From: Hydractinia symbiolongicarpus
Lineage: Eukaryota > Cnidaria > Hydrozoa > Anthoathecata > Hydractiniidae
Assembly: GCF_029227915.1 (NCBI RefSeq)
Contig: NC_079881.1
Span: 4,464,001-4,528,000, forward strand
Length of the DNA: 64,000 nucleotides
Direction: 5' to 3'
Positions within the stretch are counted from its first letter, which is position 1, and each line of letters opens with the position of its first letter. The position numbers and the translations under genes were made by a program. A model generated the notes under the pieces. It was not told the DNA's origin. It saw only the letters and a program-made list of their open reading frames with translations, and did no database searches. Shown piece by piece: positions 25,101 to 35,015 of this stretch.

Positions 25101-27463
25101 ACATTTCACAAAAACAACATATACATATGCTAAAATTTCGTCCCCAAAGAGCTATAATTACATTAACGGTTATCGCCATTATCGAACAAAAGCCAACTTG
25201 GTTTCTACATATTTCACTAACCAGATTATACTAAGAAAGATATTTAATAAATTACCAAAGCAAAGTATATCGGAATTTGCACTGGTTTAAATGTAAAAAT
25301 TGTTTTGTTCTTCCGACCTTTAGCAAGTGTAGTAAATTAAAGGGATTCAAATACCTGCTTGGTACATTGTTTGTGCAACCCAACCGTAACATTTTCTTTA
25401 CATTATGTTTAAACAAGATGATGTTAGAAACTACGTATGTGCTTCAACGACGTAGCAAAAATAATTGTAAAGAACTTAATAAAATAGAAAAAAACGTAAT
25501 ACATAGCAAAAATAATTTTAGGGTTTGACACGTTTCTTGGGGTACAGTCATTTAACCTGTTTTTAAAAATGAAAAAAAATTTAAAATTCTCATACATGTA
25601 ATACTTGTATTTTTTTTCAGGTGATTAACTCATTTATGGCAGTAAAACAAAACTACCTACATAGTATATTTATTCTAAAATAAATAAAATTAATCCCAGA
25701 CAATCGCAGCAGAAATCTATGGCTATCGGTTTAGCATTCCCTTCCTTCGTTCACTCATCCCCAAAGAATAACGTCACACAAGTTATTCAGTAGCCGAACA
25801 GAAAGTCCTTCTCTGCCCTGCGATGGCGGCGACCGTTGTACCACTTTGATTTTAAATATCTCGAGAACTGGGCTTATAGATATAAAAAGATACACAGTGT
25901 TTTTTTTTTACACCATAATGATCAATTTAAGCCAAACTAAGTTATCAATCAAGGAATATGTGGTCCCACAAATTAATTTTATTGAAGTAAACCGAATGTT
26001 CATTATAAAATATTTAAAATAGCAGCTTCGACCACTTTAATAGCTGCATGAGTCAACAAAACAGTTTCGAAATGGCAAAACTTAAAGTTTAGTAATATCC
26101 ACACTGCATGAAGAGAAAGACATGAGATTAATGATTACGGAGTTTTAAGATTCTTTCGCATAACAAATATTTTCCGAGCCAGCCTTAAAATTTAAAGCTT
26201 TGGGTGAAAGTTTAAAAAATATAATGTACGGATAAACAATTAAACCGTCACAGGGTTATCTTAAGTTTGTTTTATTTTAGGAGTATAAAATATTGTTTTT
26301 TGGCTTGTTCTACGACCAATATTTGTTTCTGGATACACTTTCCCGTCAATTTCATTATAGACTAACATCAAAATGTTGGTTTTTGTAAGCCATATTTGGA
26401 AGAACTTTTACGAAGTGACACTTTCATATACCGGGCTATTTTTAGGTCCCAATTGTGCCTCTTATAGAAGGTTTTCACTGTATTTCTGTTACCAACTTCT
26501 TTTGAGCTTGACCACACATTTGAGAATAACGCTCCTTTGTCTTCTTTATTATCGTTTCAGTTGGCACGAATGCTGACAATGCATTAAATAACTGCGAAGA
26601 AACAAAGAAGTATTGTAAAGCAACACGATCACGTGTTTATTACATGAGTACTCTTGCAAACCCTCCGACACATGGACAGGTTTATTGTGATATGGAGACT
26701 GATGAGAGTAAGGCCAGTTTTGAATATCTTCAAAAAATTTATAAGATAATGTCGAATTGCCAATCTAGTAATGGTTTTAATCTTATTAGTGCTGAAACTT
26801 ATATCTTTTAAAAATTGTTTTAAAAATTTTTTGGATTTCGTGGATTCAATGGAATACTTTCAGATCCTGATAAAGGTTTATACCTAGAGCATAGTTTCAA
26901 AGATATCTGTTATTATAAAAAATATTTTTTTAGATGGGTGGATGTTGGTATCGAACTATACGGTTTTAAATAGGGTATTTCCGACGTTAACATTCACAAC
27001 TGATATATTTGCCGTAGTTTCATCAGGCTTTGCCATGCACATTGAGCCTGAAAGTCTGCAAACTGTATGGTCAGAAATGGGATTCAGCAAGGTTCGATTT
27101 TACTGTAACATCGACAAACCAGCCAGGACAGTACATCTTCGAACGCTGAACACCAACACGGATTCTTTAAAGCTTATTGACTGGTTAAAGGTTTCAGTAC
27201 TCGCGACATATCAAGCACCTGCATGTACTACCTATGAAACATACCCTGATAATACCGCATTTGTTACAGGAATGTGTGATCAATGGGATGGAGGAAAAGG
27301 ATATTGGGGATCACCATCTAAACAGCCTACAAGTTTGTATCACAACACATTCCATACACCCCAGCATTCTTGGTGGGTGGGAAGCATTAGTTGTCATTGT
27401 GATACAGGAGCTGGATCTGAACTTTTATTTCAAGATGGCACATGGCAAATTTACGTGGCCTAA
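10073..27463 (+). CDS. Gene A: secreted mosaic protein, IgGFc-binding-like and fibrinogen-like
   Basis: Twelve-exon model: 10073-10142, 16233-16454, 16925-17296, 18338-18510, 19527-19704, 20252-20450, 20925-21278, 22396-22477, 22627-22673, 23656-23904, 26561-26707, 26934-27463, giving about 873 residues. All introns are GT-AG and phases join in frame except exon 2/3. Order of parts: hydrophobic N-terminus typical of a signal peptide; a Cys-rich module (exon 2); an IgGFc-binding N-terminal-like beta-rich region (exons 3-6, with 'YAVISSTTPITAVVPV' and 'TESKYVLTPDP'); a region opening 'YYIQDSESGLCL', weakly beta-trefoil-like (exon 7); an unrecognised region with 'WNFPPQFANILGYDS' (exons 8-10); then 'VYCDMETDENGWMLV', the usual opening of fibrinogen-related domains, and a diverged tail. 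No transmembrane segment or GPI signal is evident, so an extracellular matrix, mucus or recognition role is inferred. Function is not known. A possible AATAAA lies at 27830. Confidence 0.8.
12755..13947 (-). pseudogene. Pogo/Tigger transposon relic with terminal inverted repeats, in gene A intron 1
   Basis: Bounded by inverted repeats CAGACGACGCTCGTTATCTC (left) and the complement of CGAAATAACGAGCGCCGACTG (right, followed by TA), matching over 23 bases with about three differences. Minus-strand blocks of a Tigger-type transposase lie inside: 'WQDSSLFEEWVREIDRKFQR', 'ENRKIALIIDNCP' (second catalytic D with the DNCP signature, near 13600), 'QPINQGVIKCLKALYRRHLV', 'SLWEDVSKETVINCFRKAK', and a C-terminal 'RQSSILIFFK' at 12944-12975. 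Several frame changes occur and the N-terminal DNA-binding half is largely deleted. Confidence 0.78.
16233..16454 (+). CDS. Gene A exon 2: small cysteine module
   Basis: About 74 residues with cysteines in a C-x3-C ... C-x-C ... C order ('QNCAKDCYTRKR', 'GSSCYCSIENGG', final 'HFNC' if read through the splice). This spacing is reminiscent of WSC or PAN/apple carbohydrate-binding modules but is not diagnostic. A strong GTAAGT donor ends the exon in phase 1. Confidence 0.7.
16925..17296 (+). CDS. Gene A exon 3: IgGFc-binding-like region, phase conflict
   Basis: Open for 124 codons in phase 0, ending 'STIIK|GTAAAT' and joining exon 4 in phase. It contains 'NVVMHVILVDPF' and 'SKYAVISSTTPITAVVPV', the pattern of IgGFc-binding N-terminal domains, where an alternating hydrophobic strand is followed by 'I.S..PI.V'. 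Exon 2 ends in phase 1. Joined at the acceptor TTTTCAG, the reading would be 'CDISELLAKINPS' and then stop at TAA. Either one base is extra near 16925-16963, or a small exon or other donor was missed. Confidence 0.72.
17570..17945. repeat. Minisatellite of 'ACAGGTACCTCAATAAT' units
   Basis: About 20 diverged 16-18 bp units in gene A intron 3, many carrying the KpnI site GGTACC, alternating 'AATACAGGTACCTCAATAA' and 'AAGTAGGTACCTTAATAA' forms. This suggests a higher-order dimer of about 34 bp in the central part. Non-coding. Confidence 0.85.
21332..22016. mobile_element. Non-autonomous DNA transposon with 'TTCGCG' inverted termini, in gene A intron 7
   Basis: Left end GGGATTAATTTTCGCGGGG and right end (complement) GGGATTAGTTTTTGCGGGG form an inverted pair of 30 bases or more. 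Each arm continues with several 'TTCGCGAAATTAAG/AATCC' repeats pointing outward, so the element folds back on itself. A 75-codon frame at 21596-21823 ends in a very acidic segment ('DLDSEWEGEEMERNAFDAF'), like the tails of some pogo-type transposases; it may be the leftover end of a deleted transposase. Target duplication is unclear (AA/TA next to the ends). Confidence 0.65.
22627..22673 (+). CDS. Gene A exon 9: 47-bp small exon
   Basis: Placed because exon 8 ends in phase 2 and exon 10 needs phase 1. The segment between TATTAG and GTAAGT here is 47 bases, has no stop and converts the phase exactly, adding 'EYRCIRYTMAEKKVW' after the Arg made at the junction. The spliced product reads smoothly into 'NFPPQFANILGYDS'. 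Easy to miss in automated annotation. Confidence 0.65.
22725..23012 (+). mobile_element. tRNA-derived SINE (family 1), forward copy
   Basis: The head resembles a tRNA: 'TGGTAGCGCATTTGACTTG', 'TAATCATAAGG' and a B-box-like 'TTTGAAGTTCTATTCC'. The body contains 'GCTATACGTATCTCTAGCAG' and the tail ends in TTACTTAC repeats. A second copy lies inverted at 47675-47965 with the same order of parts. Located in gene A intron 9. Confidence 0.62.
26561..27463 (+). CDS. Gene A exons 11-12: fibrinogen-related N-terminal motif and C-terminal tail
   Basis: Exon 11 (to 26707) and exon 12 (from 26934) join in phase 1 through 'GQVYCDMETDENGWMLV', the conserved opening of fibrinogen-like and related lectin domains. 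The following 170 residues do not show the usual fibrinogen calcium or binding-pocket motifs. Several aromatic/Gly segments are visible ('MCDQWDGGKGYWGSP', 'HSWWVGSISCHCDTGAG'), and the protein ends 'GTWQIYVA' at TAA. Five cysteines in the tail suggest disulphides and extracellular location. It could be a diverged fibrinogen fold or another domain using the same lead-in. Confidence 0.72.
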
Positions 27464-27589
27464 AATGTTACGTAGTGACAGTCTTGATCCATAATTTTTT
27501 TAGTGCCGAAAAGCACGGTTCACTTTTGTTTCTATTATGTAATTATTACAACATTGTTCCGTTTTGTGTATTATCTGTTTGGAATATAA

Positions 27590-28870
27590 CCTTTTCAGCT
27601 TCAGATAAACGCTGTGGTATGACATTCTAAAAGGATATAATCATTATTTAATTAATGAATCGATGGTTAGTCTTAACGAGTTATTTTTTATGTCGAAGTA
27701 TTATACTGTATTTATGGGACAATTTTTATTTGTTGTTATATATTTGTGAACGTAGAGGTACTATAAAACCTTTTTTTTTACTTAAGATTTTTTTTTAATT
27801 TATGAAAAGATGGATTATTAGCGAAATTTAATAAAGATGAGGTTTTTATGCATATATTTAAACTTGGTTGTATTCACGGATAATTGTTTTTAAAAAAGGC
27901 TTTTATGATTTTGGGTGAAAATGACCTGTATCGAAAGCTAAAAATACGCAAATAAATCCAGCAAAAATGTATACATGCTATTTATTGATTCACTGACGGT
28001 CGCTGACAAAAACAATTAATTCCTAATTCGCTTTGCGTAAACAAAATTAACCTTATTTATTTCTCTGCAGACAGACTTAAAAAAATAATAGAATTGTTTT
28101 AAAAAGAGGAGTTGTATTCAAAAGTAAGTGTCATTTTGTGAAGTCGGATTATGTTTCATATGTAAAACCTGATGATTTTAAAACAAACGTTTATGTCATA
28201 TTTTAAAAGTATTCCAAACCAAAGTCGTAATAGCCGTCTGGTCATACTATATGGTACATTGCTCGAATTATTCCTACTCCCGCATTTTAGCTGAAATCCA
28301 AATAACCAAATAACTTCGGTAAAACCAATTTTTTCAGCTTCAGATAAACGCTGTGGTATGACATTCTAAAAGGATATAATCATTATTTTTTGCGCCACAG
28401 ATTTTTTCCCAAGAATTACTTTTACGCAGTTAAAAAAGGATAAATATGTTTCGAATCTGTTCAATACCCTAGTGCAGTAAGTATTGTATAATTATTGTAT
28501 AAAAAGTTCGAAAGTGCAGTGCGTTTAAAATTCACTACAAAGAATGTTGGTAGCTATCCTTTTTAAAGGAATATGGATAATAAGCTTTTCCACATCTTCC
28601 TTCTGGAGTTCGAAGAACTGGCATAGAAGACCTGAAAAATGTTGTGAATTAATGAATTGATGGTTAATTATAACGAGTAATTTTTATGTCGAAGTATTAT
28701 ACTGTATTTATGGAACAATTTTTATTTGTTGTTATATATTTGTGAACGTAGAGGTACTAAAAACCTTTTTTTTTTGTTTAAGATTTTTTTTGATTTATGA
28801 AAAGATGGATTATCAGCGAAATTTAATAAAGATGAGGTTTTTATGTATGTATTTCAACTTGGTTGTATTT
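27590..28870. repeat. Duplicated 3' flank of gene A
   Basis: The block beginning 'TTTTCAGCTTCAGATAAACG' at 27594 recurs at 28334. The adjoining stretch 'TTTTTATGTCGAAGTATTA' ... 'GTGAACGTAGAGGTACTA' ... 'AATTTAATAAAGATGAGG' at 27680-27845 recurs at 28675-28850. Both copies contain AATAAA. The copies are separated by about 0.7-1.0 kb with a different insertion in the middle. Confidence 0.75.
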
Positions 28871-30130
28871 ACGGTTATTACATGACTGATACAAAAAACC
28901 AGTTAGTATGAAAATATCCGATGAATTGATTGGTTTACGGCTTATTAAAACAGGGCTTTGTATGGAGCCATACCAACCGGTTTGGGAAGCCATTATTAAA
29001 ATGGTAACATAAAAACGTAAACAAATAAAATTATTCCATAGCACACAAAACATACAAAAGTAGTTCACCTAAAACCGTCTTTTCGTGTCAATTCATATAA
29101 ACAATGATTCGAATTTGTTTTGTAAACTTACAAAAGTTTAAAATCAAACGATCTCAAATCCCAAAAGTATCAAAATCGAACATGCCTTTTTTTTTCTCCC
29201 TTGGTGACTTGGGCATAGCAACTTAAAAATAGCTTTGTTGTTTATTGTTCACAAAGAAATGTTTTTTTTTTCAGATAAGATACAGTCAGGTAATAGAACG
29301 GATACTGACCGGTTTTGATGTTGCACTGTAAAATACAAAGCGCTCAGTCAGGGCACAGACCTCGGTCAGTATCCGTTTAATAAATGTCTTTGAAAATGAT
29401 TTTCGCTTTGCGTAAACAAAATTAACCTTCTTTATTTCCCTGTAGACAGACCTAAAAGAATAAAAACAACTTGTTTTATGAAGAAGAGTTGTCTTTGTTC
29501 GGTTTCACGGGAATCTATGACCTTACGTGCAATTTAAAACACACACTTTACTGCGGATGTTGTAACATTTACGATGATAATGATGTTCAAAGTAAACAAA
29601 TAAATATTTTCAATTTAAAATGAAAATTATAGATTGAGTAGTACAAATGTAATAAATCGTATAAACATACCAGCTGGCCACAGCAAAATAAAAGCGTAAA
29701 AAACTTGAACGCGTTTGTTGAAAAACTTTTAAAGTTAAAATTTAAATGAATCTTCTAGTACAAAAGTACGTAAATGTCTTGATTTTGATTTAGAGTTGAA
29801 TGAATTTTCAAGAGCTCTGACTCGGGCTTCTCACTTGTGTATCAAAAACGTTGAATCTGAATTCGTAAAAAAGGATCGTAAAATATTATATATCGTTATA
29901 TAATTAAATTTTTATTTCCTCACAGGATAAAAAGTGGTGTGATTTTTTGATTTTTTTTTTTTTTTTGAATAATGTACCGAACGGTCTGTAAATTTGATAT
30001 ACAACAAATCAAGAGATACTTTACAGTCTTAGCTTGTATTCAAAAGTAGGAATCATTTTGTGTAGTCGTATTACGTTTCATATGTAAAACCTGATGATTT
30101 TAAAACAAAAGTTTATATCATATTAATAAC
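28020..30130. repeat. Further dispersed duplications downstream of gene A
   Basis: 'CGCTTTGCGTAAACAAAATT' at 28029 recurs at 29403 with the following 'CTGCAGACAGAC' region. The 80-base block 'GTATTCAAAAGTA' ... 'TATGTAAAACCTGATGATTT' at 28111-28200 recurs at 30036-30125. The pairs have different spacings, so several duplication or insertion events are needed. No complete gene is seen between them. Confidence 0.65.
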
Positions 30131-30144
30131 TTTAAGATTTTCAG

Positions 30145-30273
30145 ACTGAAAGTAATGGCTATGACGTATTCATGTTTGATGATATTGATTTCCAGCGTCC
30201 GTGTCTTCTAAATAACCTGTCTGCGCTTCCACCATTTGCAGCTGCTATCGCACCACCAGATTATAAGCTATGA
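30145..30273 (+). CDS. Candidate terminal exon of an unidentified gene
   Basis: After the acceptor TTTAAGATTTTCAG, a 42-codon open frame in phase 0 ('TESNGYDVFMFDDIDFQRP' ... 'AIAPPDYKL') runs to TGA. Composition is protein-like with acidic and Pro/Ala-rich parts, resembling a cytoplasmic tail. It cannot be the alternative end of gene A from exon 11, because that donor is phase 1 and would meet a stop at once. No matching upstream exon was found, and it follows a duplicated block, so it may be a displaced exon. Confidence 0.3.
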   Translation, partial: TESNGYDVFMFDDIDFQRPCLLNNLSALPPFAAAIAPPDYKL

Positions 30274-30632
30274 ATGCGAAGCATTGACTTGTGCAAACCG
30301 ATACTACCAACATCTTTTAAGAGTATTTTTCTCATTCTTGTGTTTGATATACTCTTTATTTAACTTATATTATAACTGACTAATATAACTGACTATCCCA
30401 AATAACACGATTTTGAACAGATAACGTCATATCAAGTATATTATAATATAAACTACTCTAGAATTCCCAACCCGAAAGAAATTGCTCACAGGCACAACCA
30501 AAGGACGATTCAGTTCGACAAAAATTTAAAGTGCTTTTGGTCATAGTCCGAAACGACTATTATTTGGTCAAGGAACGTAGAATACTAGAAAGTCGTTAAG
30601 ATGAGATTATTTACAATCTGTAATCTTATTAG

Positions 30633-30790
30633 TCTCATATAATAATACTGAGTGATTGTGACGGTCATAGTGGATATCGTTATCCTTTGATGTCGCCGAA
30701 ATTTTCTTCGAAGTCGCCGAAAAATGTATGTCTCAAATGTTAAATTTATGACGTTACGGCGCGACGTCAAAAACACTACTTTAACGTCAA
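30633..30790 (+). mobile_element. Helitron 5'-end fragment
   Basis: Starts 'TCTCATATAATAATACTG' and continues with 'CCTTTGATGTCGCCGAAA' and 'GACGTTACGGCGCGACGTCA', a diverged version of the first 155 bases of the units that follow at 30791 and 31370. It has no 3' terminus of its own. Confidence 0.6.
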
Positions 30791-31369
30791 TCTCTTATAA
30801 TAATAAGCCAGTTCCGTGTGTCTGTAACAGGCAAAGTGGATGTCTTCATTTTCCTTTGATGTTGCCGAAAAATGCATGTCTAATATGTTAAATTTTCTGA
30901 CGTTACGACGCGACGAAAATAACACTACTTTAACGTCAATATCCTATATTAAATTAATGAAGCCATTACAGTGCACCTAAAACTTTGAGGCCAAATAACT
31001 TGGAAACGAGGTGGTGACGTCAATGATTTTTCACCGCGTGGGTAACTAGGGACCAACTAGGACCAATTTGGGTAATTTTCCCAAACCTGGTTCCCCGAAT
31101 CCGTTTCGGAATGGACGGGTTGATGACGTCATCGAAAAACCTTCAAATCCTAATATCTCTGCAACCGTTTGTCAAAAATACGCGATCCTATACATTTTCT
31201 TGCTCAGCGTTTCAAGATCTATACGATGAAGGCAACAGGCATACACATTTCTGAAAAAAAACATTTTGTGTTCTGACATGTCTCTGCTGACGTCATCAAA
31301 ATTTAAATGACGGTTGTTTTTCTCTGTTATCCTGCCTAAGTGGATTTTTCCACGGGCCTTATCGACTAG
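30791..31369 (+). mobile_element. Non-autonomous Helitron unit 1
   Basis: Begins A|TCTCTTATAATAATAAGCC and ends with the hairpin GTGGA-TTTT-TCCAC, then 'GGGCCTTATCGACTAG'. These are the Helitron 5' TC and 3' hairpin-CTAG signatures. Length 579 bases. The internal sequence contains repeated 'TGACGTCA' motifs. No helicase/Rep gene. Confidence 0.75.
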
Positions 31370-32105
31370 TCTCTATAATAATACGCCAGTTCCGTGTGTC
31401 TGTAACAGGCAAAGTGGATGTGTTCATTTTCCTTTGATGTTGCCGAAAAATGCATGTCTAATATGTTAAATTTTCTGACGTTACGGCGCGACGTCAATAA
31501 CACTACTTTAACGTCAATATCTTATATTAAATTAATGAAGCCGTTACAGTGCACTTAAAACTTTGTGGCCAAATAACTTGGAAACGAGGTGGTGACGTCA
31601 ATGATTTTTCACCGCGTGGGTAACTAGGGACCACCTGGGACCAATTTGGGTAAGTTTCCCAAACCTTGGTCCCTGAATCCGTTTCGGAATGAACGGGTTG
31701 ATGACGTCATCACAAAACCTTCAAACCCCAATATCTCTGCAACCGTTTGTCAAAAGTTCATGTATCTATACATTTTCTTGATCAGCATTTCAAGATCTAT
31801 ACGATGAATGCAACGGGTGTACGAATTTGTAAAGAAAGTTTTGTTGGAACTTTTGGTAGGGACTTCGCTGACGTCAGCAAAGTTTTTAAGCCCTTATATC
31901 TTCTTAAGCGTTTGTCAAAAACATACGGTACTATGCATTATTTTGACCAGCGTTTCAACTCTACACATTACAGACAACGAGTGACTAAATTTCACCAATT
32001 TTCCTTCTGTGTATGCACTGCTGATGTCAGCAAAAAATCTAAAGCAACCTATTTTTCCATTGTTCTTCTGCCTTAGTGGATTTTTCCACGGGCTTTATCG
32101 ACTAG
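31370..32105 (+). mobile_element. Non-autonomous Helitron unit 2 (head to tail with unit 1)
   Basis: Begins directly after the CTAG of unit 1 with 'TCTCTATAATAATACGCCAG' and ends 'CCACGGGCTTTATCGACTAG'. Length 736 bases. It is longer than unit 1 because of an extra block after 31900 carrying 'GCTGATGTCAGC'. An apparent frame at 31747-32076 is without motifs. Confidence 0.75.
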
Positions 32106-32684
32106 TATCCCATATTAAATTAATGAAGCCATTACAGTGCACTTAAAACTTTGGGGCCAAATAACTTGGAAACGAGGTGGTGACGTCAATGATTCTTCAC
32201 TGCGGGGGTAACTAGGGACCACCTAGGACCAACTTGGGTAATTTTCCCAAACCTGCGTCCCGAATCTGTTTCGGAATGGACGGGTTGATGACGCCATCAA
32301 AAAACCTTCAAACTCTAATCTCTGCAACCATTTGTCAAAGATGCATGATCCTATACATTTTCTTGATCACCGTTTCCAGATCTATACAATGAAGGCAACT
32401 GGTATACAAATTTTTTAAAAAAATTTTTAAGGTTTTGAAGGGTCTTTGCTGACGTCAGCAAAATTTTTAATCCCTGATACCTCCTTAACCATTCGTCGAG
32501 AACAGATGATCCTGTACATTATTTCAACCAGCATTTCAACCTCTATACATTACAGACAAGAATAAACAAACTTCGCGAATTTTTTATCTGCGCTGCGCTG
32601 TTGACGTCATCAAAACAAATAAAACAACTTTCTTTTTATTGACCTTTCGCCTAATTGGATTTTTCCACGGGCTTTATCGACTAG
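32106..32684 (+). mobile_element. Helitron unit 3, 5'-truncated
   Basis: Starts at the internal block 'TATTAAATTAATGAAGCC' and keeps the rest through 'CCACGGGCTTTATCGACTAG', followed by T. The first 155 bases of units 1-2 are missing. Either this is a truncated copy or the internal 'TCCCATATTAAATTAATG' acts as a second 5' end. Confidence 0.68.
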
Positions 32685-33513
32685 TTGAAGACTAAACGAA
32701 GCTATTGGCTTTTTAGTTAATAACATAAAAATGAAAAAATAAAATTCAACGGCCATGGTCCGCGCGAATATTTTAGCCTAAGTATCACAGCCCGCTACGT
32801 CCAGCCTAGCTGCACTGTCTCTATCTCTCTACCTCCTTCAAGGCGATTTTAAAGATTCCTCTTCGCGTAGCGGTTAGCGGAAATCAACAACCAATTTTAG
32901 CAAAAAAAGAGTGCTCGATGTTTCCAGAGCAAATATATTATCGGATAAAACTAAGAAAGCATATTTTAGCAGCAACTAAAAGTTTCATGTCTTCCTGACA
33001 ATTCTCAAACTACAAATGACAACAAATTTTCAAAATAAAATTATTCTACAACTTATAATTCCCTTAAGGGAAATTATTCTATATTGTAAAACAAAATTAC
33101 TAATTACTTCTCATTATTGATGACGAATTTATCCCTGTGCCGACATTTACTGATTACTTCATTCCTTTTGTTCAATAATTTCTTTGAGTCAGAGTGTAGG
33201 ATGCAAACTTTTTCAGATATACACAGGTCACAACGTTTATTTTCAGATTTGTATTAACTTGCGCACATTGCAACAGACCAATTATTCGAAAGCGCGCGGT
33301 TTTCGTCATTGAGCTTCCATATAAACTTCTAAAATAAATATAAAATAATGCTTCTTCTTTGCGATTGCTAGTATGCACAGCTTTTTCTTGTTAGTTTTAG
33401 TTTAAAATAGACTATACGATCTCGCCTGCGAGGATAGTATTGGCTTCCAACTACTATGTCCTAAATTGCAACGTTATCAACGAACTTTTTTTACACACTT
33501 TTTTTTCAGTAAA

Positions 33514-33594
33514 ACTGCCTCCCGGTGGATTCGAACGCACGTCCTCTAGGTTCACGTTACGACGCCTTAGCTAATTGAGCCATTACGTCTTGGG
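33514..33594 (-). mobile_element. tRNA-like element relic
   Basis: On the minus strand 'TGGCTCAATTAGCTAAGGCG' resembles a pol III A box, and 'GCGTTCGAATCCACC' resembles a B box about 45 bases later. The T stem pairs poorly, so this is not a working tRNA. It is more likely a SINE head or pseudogene. Confidence 0.4.
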
Positions 33595-33699
33595 TAAATA
33601 TATCTAACCTTACGGCTTTTATATAAGTCATCTCTGAAACCGGTTCGACGACTGGCGAATTAAAGCAAAATGATTTATTGATGCTAAATACAAAAGTTT

Positions 33700-33945
33700 T
33701 TTAGAATTTTTTCTTTGCGAAATGATTCCTCTCAACCAAATAAAGTTGTTTCGTGACTGTTCAAGTTCTAAGAATAATCCCAATGAATTTACCCATTATG
33801 GGGATTTCATAAGAATTTTTTAGCGGAATTTTTCGAGAAATGACCAAAGGCTCTCAGAGGTATGGGACCTAAAAAATTCACATGCATGTGTCTAATAGAT
33901 AAATATAAAAAGTCAGTCAGTAAGTCTCAATGCCAAGCATCATAC
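33700..33945. mobile_element. Fragment related to the piggyBac-type MITE
   Basis: 'TTCAAGTTCTAAGAATAATCC' region, 'GGATTTCATAAGAATTTTT' and 'GTGTCTAATAGATAAAT' match 38755-38935 inside the complete MITE at 38271 in order and spacing. A poly-G run follows at 34115. Ends are not defined. Confidence 0.55.
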
Positions 33946-34910
33946 CCCTCACACCAGGAACAGCTGTAAATCTTTAAATTTTTAGGTTTAATGAAATGAT
34001 CCAGTTAATAAATGTGTTGTTGCAATGATGTGTAATTGGCATTGATATACAAGACAGTTCATGCAGCTCCTGCATCATCAGTTTTAGAATTTTAAAAATA
34101 TCATCTCGCGTAAGGGGGGGGGGGGGGCATGCAGAGTTAGAGAGTTGCATTCTTCTTATCATCCCAAGTCAATCCGTCACTACTTTTGCACACTTCTTTT
34201 GTAGCAAATTCGTGAAACACTCACAGTATTTCTGTTATATATTTTTCAAGGACAATTAAATAACACACAAAAATAATACAGTACAGGGCAGGCAGACAGA
34301 TAGACAGATAGCTAGCTAGCTAGCTAGCTATTATCCAGCTCAACAAAAGGCTAATAGTGACATTGCTAAAAAAATTTGAAAAGAGAATAAATATCACTTT
34401 CACTTGTGTTAACAGCAACCTGCACCGCGTTCCTGAGTTTATGCACTGTAATTGTCACGTGGTCAATATAAATGCAAATTTAAACATCTACAGAACAAGG
34501 ATACGCACGGTACTGATATTGTAGAGATTCGTGATCGTGATAAAAAGCATCACGTCATTATTTTGCTTAGATTCGTCCATATTTATTTTTAACTTTCTCG
34601 CTCAGAACTCTGCAAATCTAGGACTTTAGTTACCAGTTATTTTAAAACCTGTAATAAAAGTTTCAAAATTTCTTTTTCTGGCAACTGCTATACAAAGCTT
34701 ACACACAGGTATGCTTCTTCTCCTTCCGTTTTATTGACACACCAAAAATAGTATGGTCTTGATACAGATCACCTAATATTAATATTGTAAACGTTTTGAA
34801 GAAGCAAGAGAAACTGTTTGTTAAAATAAAACATATTTCCTGGTTAGTCTTATCTATTGCGCTCAGTTGAGCTAATTGGCGTTAGATTCATTTTTAAGTT
34901 GGTAGGCATT

Positions 34911-35015
34911 CGCATCCTCGTCCCCAGGGCTTGTTGCCTATGTCAAAGCCGCTAGCCGTACTTGACGCCGGTCTCGATGTCAAAAAAGCCATAGCTCTTG
35001 GGGACGAGGTTGGCA
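34911..35015. mobile_element. Short foldback MITE with CCTCGTCCCCAGG arms
   Basis: Left arm 'CCTCGTCCCCAGGGCT' at 34916 and right arm 'GCTCTTGGGGACGAGG' near 34996 are inverted copies. The roughly 65 bases between also pair partly ('TTGACGCCGGTCTCGATGTC'). MITEs with this arm are common in cnidarian and other invertebrate genomes as I recall them. The open frame at 34931-35125 crosses it and is not a gene. Confidence 0.55.
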
